Assembly (NCBI RefSeq): GCF_001577365.1
Contig: NZ_CP014513.1
Coordinates: 1,860,001 to 1,924,000, forward strand
Length of the DNA stretch: 64,000 nucleotides
Origin: Frondihabitans sp. PAMC 28766
Lineage (GTDB): Bacteria > Actinomycetota > Actinomycetes > Actinomycetales > Microbacteriaceae
Direction: 5' to 3'
Shown one piece after another: positions 60,610 to 64,000 of this stretch. Position 1 is the first letter of the stretch; every line of letters starts with the position of its first letter. The notes below the pieces were generated by a model that worked only from the letters and a program-made list of their open reading frames with translations, ran no database searches and was not told the DNA's origin. The translations under genes and the position numbers were made by a program.

Positions 60610-61866
60610 GTGCCACTCACCCGTGACCTGAAGCTCGCCTACGGCGTCGTCCACCGCATGTGGGTGTCGCGCCGCAACCGTCGCAATCTCGTCGAGGCCG
60701 ATCCGTCGCGCCTCGCGCCGGCGCCCGGCACCGTGCGCGTCGCCGTCTACTTCGCAGACGGCCCCGTCAACCTCTACCAGATCCGCCAGTGGTACTCACC
60801 CCTGGCGGAGTTGAACAAGACGCACCCCGTGGCCATCGTCGTACGGACCCCTGCGACGATGCTCGCTCTGCTCGCGGAGTCGCCGGTGCCCGTCGTCTAC
60901 GCGCGGCAGGTCGTCGACCTCGAGGCGTTCGTCGCGTCGCAGCCGATCGCCATGACCCTGTACGTCAACCAGAACTCGCGCAACTTCCAGATGATGCGCT
61001 ACGGGCGCATGTGGCACGTCTTCGTCAACCACGGCGAGAGCGACAAGATGTACATGACCACGAACCAGTTCAAGACCTACGACTACGCGTTCGTCGCCGG
61101 CGACGCCGCAGTGGAGCGGTTGAGCTCGAAGCTCTGGGACTACGACCTCGCCAAACGCGCCATCCCGATCGGGCGCCCCCAGGCCGACCATTTCAGAGGC
61201 GCCCTGCCGTACACGCCCGACGAACGCACCGTGGTGCTCTACGCGCCGACCTGGGAGGGCGACCGCCCGTCGGCCGCCTACGGGTCGATCGTCAGCCACG
61301 GCGTCCCTCTGGTGGGCGCGCTCGTGGCCACGGGGCGGCACCGCGTGATCTATCGCCCGCACCCGCGCAGCGGCGTGGTCGACCCGACCTACAAAGCGGC
61401 TCACGAGTCGATCGTCGCGGCGATCGCCGCGGCGAACGCAGCCGACCCGTCGGCGCACCACGTCTACGACGACGGCCCGCAACTCGGCTGGCAGCTCGCG
61501 GCCGCCGATGTGGCGATCACCGACATCTCGGCCATGGTCTACGACCGGCTCGCCACCGGCCGCCCTCTGCTCGTGGCGCGCCCGGCCTCGCCGGAGGCCG
61601 ACGTCGACGACAACGGGTATCTCGGCCACGCCGAGTGGGTGACGGCGCAGGATGCGAGCGGCATCGTCGCGCAGGTCGACCGCGTCCTTCACGACGACGA
61701 GTCGCAGGCGCGGCTGGCGTTCTGGACACGCCACCACTTCGGTGACACGACGCCCGGCTCGGCCACCGAGCGCTTCGAGGCCGCCGTGCAGACGCTCGTC
61801 GACCGGTGGCACCAGTTCGAGGCCGTGCACCCGCTGAAGGCGGGAGAGTCGTCGATCGACCACTGA
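60610..61866 (+). CDS. CDP-glycerol-type glycerophosphotransferase (TagF/TagB-like)
   Basis: A 418-residue enzyme of the CDP-glycerol:poly(glycerophosphate) glycerophosphotransferase family. The C-terminal GT-B half has 'VVLYAPTWEGDRPSAAYGSI', 'RVIYRPHPRSGV' and 'ITDISAMVYDRLATGRPLLV'. An N-terminal half of ~190 residues has 'FVNHGESDKMY', with the histidine used in the family. It would polymerise or add glycerol/ribitol phosphate or a similar unit to a wall polymer. The GTG start has ACGGAGAA about 8 nt upstream. Confidence 0.85.
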   Translation: MPLTRDLKLAYGVVHRMWVSRRNRRNLVEADPSRLAPAPGTVRVAVYFADGPVNLYQIRQWYSPLAELNKTHPVAIVVRTPATMLALLAESPVPVVYARQVVDLEAFVASQPIAMTLYVNQNSRNFQMMRYGRMWHVFVNHGESDKMYMTTNQFKTYDYAFVAGDAAVERLSSKLWDYDLAKRAIPIGRPQADHFRGALPYTPDERTVVLYAPTWEGDRPSAAYGSIVSHGVPLVGALVATGRHRVIYRPHPRSGVVDPTYKAAHESIVAAIAAANAADPSAHHVYDDGPQLGWQLAAADVAITDISAMVYDRLATGRPLLVARPASPEADVDDNGYLGHAEWVTAQDASGIVAQVDRVLHDDESQARLAFWTRHHFGDTTPGSATERFEAAVQTLVDRWHQFEAVHPLKAGESSIDH

Positions 61867-61890
61867 CGATCAGCACGCCGTAACACTGAG

Positions 61891-61923
61891 GTATAAAACA
61901 CCTGTATCATAACGTCTGGACGT
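61891..61923 (+). promoter_or_regulatory. A/T-rich promoter region of the XRE gene
   Basis: GTATAAAACACC and TATCAT occur within a G/C-poor stretch. Two ACGT palindromes 4 bp apart (61912-61915 and 61920-61923) and a second AAACACC copy downstream may form a repressor site. Confidence 0.35.
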
Positions 61924-61951
61924 GAAACACCCAGCGGCATGATCATGGGGT

Positions 61952-62260
61952 ATGCCCGAATCGTCGACCGAAGCCGCTCGCCTGCTGGGCTCTCGGCTTC
62001 GCGACGAGCGTCTCAGGCTGGGCAGCAGCCAGGACGAGGTGGCCAACCTCGCCGGCATGAACGTGTCGAACTACGGCAAGATCGAGCGCGGCATCGGCAA
62101 CCCCGTGCTCGTCACCATCGTGCGACTGGCCGTCGTGCTCGGCATCGACCCGGCCGTGCTCGTGGCCGGCCTGGGCGCCGAGCACCTGCCGGCCGACCAG
62201 CGCCCGTTCACCGTGGCCGAGTTCGTGAGCGAGCGGGCCAAACGGCAGCGCCAGCACTAG
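61952..62260 (+). CDS. XRE-family helix-turn-helix regulator
   Basis: A 102-residue protein with a Cro/cI-type helix-turn-helix ('GSSQDEVANLAGMNVSNYGK', 'IERGIGNPVLVTIVRLA') and a short charged C-terminal tail. It is probably a DNA-binding repressor of itself or nearby genes, with no sensor domain. The promoter region upstream is unusually A/T rich. The stop shares CTAG with the stop of the convergent hypothetical gene. Confidence 0.88.
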   Translation: MPESSTEAARLLGSRLRDERLRLGSSQDEVANLAGMNVSNYGKIERGIGNPVLVTIVRLAVVLGIDPAVLVAGLGAEHLPADQRPFTVAEFVSERAKRQRQH

Positions 62261-62538
62261 AAGCTGACGCGCCACAAGAATTCGTCACCGTCGGGCCGGA
62301 ACCACCGCAGCACGACGACCGACTCACGCTCGAGGTCAGGGCCGACGAGTGTGAGTGTGACCGATTCTCCGGCGCCCAGCAAGGGAATGTGCATCGGCTC
62401 AAGATGGCCGTCGCCGACGAGGGTGGCACGAAGGCCGCGGAGGGTCTCGTCGCCCACGTTGCACACGCGGTAGAGGTGCGGGGCGTCGTCGCGATCGATC
62501 CAGAGGGGGACGGGGTAGGCGGGAGGTCGGCTGCTCAT
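62257..62538 (-). CDS. Small conserved-looking protein, function unknown
   Basis: A 93-residue protein without cysteine pairs or membrane helices. It has 'VPLWIDRDDAPHLYRVCNVG' and 'GAGESVTLTLVGPDLERE', which suggest a small beta-sandwich fold. I do not recognise a family. ATG 62538 is supported by TAGAGT 7 nt upstream on the minus strand (plus-strand 62546-62551), the leaderless pattern seen elsewhere in the window. It overlaps the XRE gene end by 4 bp. Confidence 0.65.
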   Translation of the reverse strand: MSSRPPAYPVPLWIDRDDAPHLYRVCNVGDETLRGLRATLVGDGHLEPMHIPLLGAGESVTLTLVGPDLERESVVVLRWFRPDGDEFLWRVSF

Positions 62539-62645
62539 GGCCGTCACTCTAGGAGCACCGTCCGACGCGGCAGCTCCGTCGAAGGCCTCGACGACGGAGC
62601 CCGGTGCATAACTTCGCGAGATGCCCCGATTGTGCAGAACCGGCG

Positions 62646-63527
62646 TCAGTTCTTGCGTCGGCCGCCCTTCACCGGGCCCTCGTCGAGCTCGGGCAGGAAG
62701 GTGGCCGGCGGCGGCCCGAACGCCGACCGAGAGCTGGTCACGACTTTGCGCCCCAGTGTGTGATTGCCGACGCCGCCGATGACTGCGCCGATGCCGAACG
62801 GGATGGCCCGACCGACGACACTCGTCGCCTGCGACCGGACGAAGCGCTTCACGAACTGCTTGCGCACCAGATCGGACATGCCCGACATGGCCGCCTTCGG
62901 CATCTGCTTCGCCACGAGGTCGCCCCAGAAGGCCGAGCGCACGGGGCCGCTGCCGATCGCCTCGCCGGCGAGCTGCTTGACGAGGGCGGCACCCGGGCCG
63001 CCCAGCATCATCGCCATGACCAGCGTGCGGGCGCGCTCGGGGTCGGTGACGGCGATGCCGTGCACCTCGGTGACCGCCTGAGCGTAGAGGGCGCTCGTCT
63101 CGAGGAAGTAGGCGGTCTCAGCCCCCGACAGCGCCAGGGAGACCGCGATACCCACGCCCGGGATCACAGCGCTGGCGCCGACTGCGGCCCCGCCCGTCGT
63201 CACGGCGGCCAGGTACTCCTTCTCGAGGGTGCGGAGGATCTGCGCGGGCGAGTAGTCGGGGTGCCGCCGACGCAGTTGGCGCACGTGCGCCACGACGACG
63301 GGGTGCTGCACGGCGAGCACCCGGTTGAGGCTGCGCTGCCAGCGAGGGCTGTCGATGTCCGTCTCGAGCGACATGCCGACCTCGCGGAGCGCCTCGCCCT
63401 GGATGGGCACAGCTCGCTCGAGCGGGTTGGGGGCCTGCCAGTCGGCGCCGGCCGAGGTCTCGAGATCGGTGGAGGAGGTGGGCCGGGAGTCGGGGGTGAC
63501 TTCGCCCCTTTGCTTGTCGCGTCGCAT
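62646..63527 (-). CDS. EcsC-family protein
   Basis: A 293-residue protein with the EcsC-type central region ('TGGAAVGASAVIPGVGIAVS', 'TAYFLETSALYAQAV') and glycine-rich amphipathic stretches that may touch membranes ('VVGRAIPFGIGAVIGGVGNH'). Its first ~60 residues are charged and disordered. In Bacillus, EcsC is linked to the EcsAB ABC transporter. Here the gene follows an ABC exporter ATPase by 10 bp, so it may share its operon. Its function is unknown. ATG 63527 is preferred over a longer start. Confidence 0.75.
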   Translation of the reverse strand: MRRDKQRGEVTPDSRPTSSTDLETSAGADWQAPNPLERAVPIQGEALREVGMSLETDIDSPRWQRSLNRVLAVQHPVVVAHVRQLRRRHPDYSPAQILRTLEKEYLAAVTTGGAAVGASAVIPGVGIAVSLALSGAETAYFLETSALYAQAVTEVHGIAVTDPERARTLVMAMMLGGPGAALVKQLAGEAIGSGPVRSAFWGDLVAKQMPKAAMSGMSDLVRKQFVKRFVRSQATSVVGRAIPFGIGAVIGGVGNHTLGRKVVTSSRSAFGPPPATFLPELDEGPVKGGRRKN

Positions 63528-63537
63528 CCTGCGGACT

Positions 63538-64000
63538 CTACGCTCGGGCGGTGGGAGCCTTCTGGGGTGCCGCCGCTGCACGAGTCGGTGAAGCGGCCTC
63601 GGCCGCCGCTGCCTCTTTCTCGGCCTTCGCCCGGGCCTTGGCGGCGGCGCGCTCGTCGGCGTCGGCGTTGTACCGGTCGAGGGCCTCGTCGATGGGGCCG
63701 TCGAACTGCAGGCCGCCCTGCTCGAGATAGAGGCCTCGCGTGCAGAAGCGACGCAGGTCTTTCTCGTTGTGAGACACGAAGAACAGCGTGCGCCCCGAGG
63801 CGAGCATCTCTTCGATGCGCTCGTAGCACTTCTCTTTGAAGGCGCGGTCGCCGACGGCGAGCACCTCGTCGACCAGGATGATCGGCTCGTCGAGGCGAGC
63901 GATGACGGCGAAGGCGATACGGACCTTCATGCCGCTCGAGAGGTGCTTGTACGGGGTGTCGACGAATTTGCCAATCTCGGCGAACTCGATGATCTCGTCG
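63538..64000 (-). CDS. ABC exporter ATPase, polysaccharide/teichoic-acid type (TagH/Wzt-like), C-terminal part
   Basis: The gene enters from the right edge; the visible frame is open to base 64000. It shows the ABC signature 'HLSSGMKVRIAFAVIA' (LSSGM), Walker B 'PIILVDEVLAVGD' and the switch His in 'LFFVSHNEKD'. This matches the ATPase of wall-polymer exporters. The C-terminal tail is Ala/Lys/Glu rich and short, without the long carbohydrate-binding domain of some Wzt proteins. It supports the idea that the polymer made by genes at 57.8-61.9 kb is exported by this system, although the genes are on opposite strands. Confidence 0.85.
   Translation of the reverse strand, partial: DEIIEFAEIGKFVDTPYKHLSSGMKVRIAFAVIARLDEPIILVDEVLAVGDRAFKEKCYERIEEMLASGRTLFFVSHNEKDLRRFCTRGLYLEQGGLQFDGPIDEALDRYNADADERAAAKARAKAEKEAAAAEAASPTRAAAAPQKAPTARA

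Overview
The window is chromosomal DNA from a high-GC Gram-positive bacterium, most likely an actinobacterium of the Microbacteriaceae type. The evidence is the strong G/C bias at third codon positions, frequent GTG/TTG starts, many leaderless promoters, and two blocks of genes in an order known from Actinobacteria. I cannot name the species. Roles below are read from motifs and gene order; no database was searched.

Region 1 (1-16.2 kb) is core genome: the tail of a peptide ABC permease, typA, an mshB-like deacetylase, a 7Fe ferredoxin, dapC, citrate synthase, divergent dapD/dapE, a PIG-V-like membrane glycosyltransferase, a DUF3117 protein, an O-methyltransferase, tatB, mrp, DUF1003, a soluble MgtE-N/CBS protein and pepP. 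It resembles the Mycobacterium tuberculosis Rv1165-Rv1232c stretch. Region 2 (16.2-38.3 kb) is a second core block: EEP and PHP phosphoesterases, DEAD-box helicase, ferritin-like protein, DUF3107, the AdnA/AdnB helicase-nuclease pair, a degenerate phosphotransferase-fold protein, NudC, a UvrD2-like helicase, an orphan TOMM-type E1-like protein, a DUF2342 protein, a PDZ/Lon-type protease and UPF0182. It mirrors Rv3193c-Rv3211 and ends at an initiator tRNA-Met.

Region 3 (38.3-53.9 kb) looks like an accessory carbohydrate-catabolism island next to that tRNA. A SorC-type regulator and a KDPG-aldolase-like gene are divergent from a tightly coupled operon: two Gfo/Idh/MocA dehydrogenases, ROK kinase, SIS isomerase, SDR, phosphotriesterase-like hydrolase and a FAD oxidoreductase. 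A sugar ABC transporter without its own ATPase follows, then a beta-propeller protein, a phytanoyl-CoA-dioxygenase-like enzyme and an AraC regulator. Two near-identical operators (ATGAGC-N11-GCTCAT), centred exactly 200 bp apart, flank the sorC/dehydrogenase intergenic region. The substrate is unknown and no dehydratase is present.

Region 4 (54-64 kb) has a nitrilase-family amidase, a class I aminotransferase and an HtrA-like protease, then an envelope-polymer cluster: two GT2 enzymes, a CDP-alcohol phosphatidyltransferase and a CDP-glycerol-type glycerophosphotransferase. It ends with small regulatory or hypothetical genes, an EcsC-family protein and the end of a polysaccharide/teichoic-acid-type ABC exporter ATPase.

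Four genes (dapD, dapE, the FAD oxidoreductase, the nitrilase) each need one extra base to restore a full-length protein. Three of the gaps lie in short G/C runs, which suggests sequence errors rather than pseudogenes.
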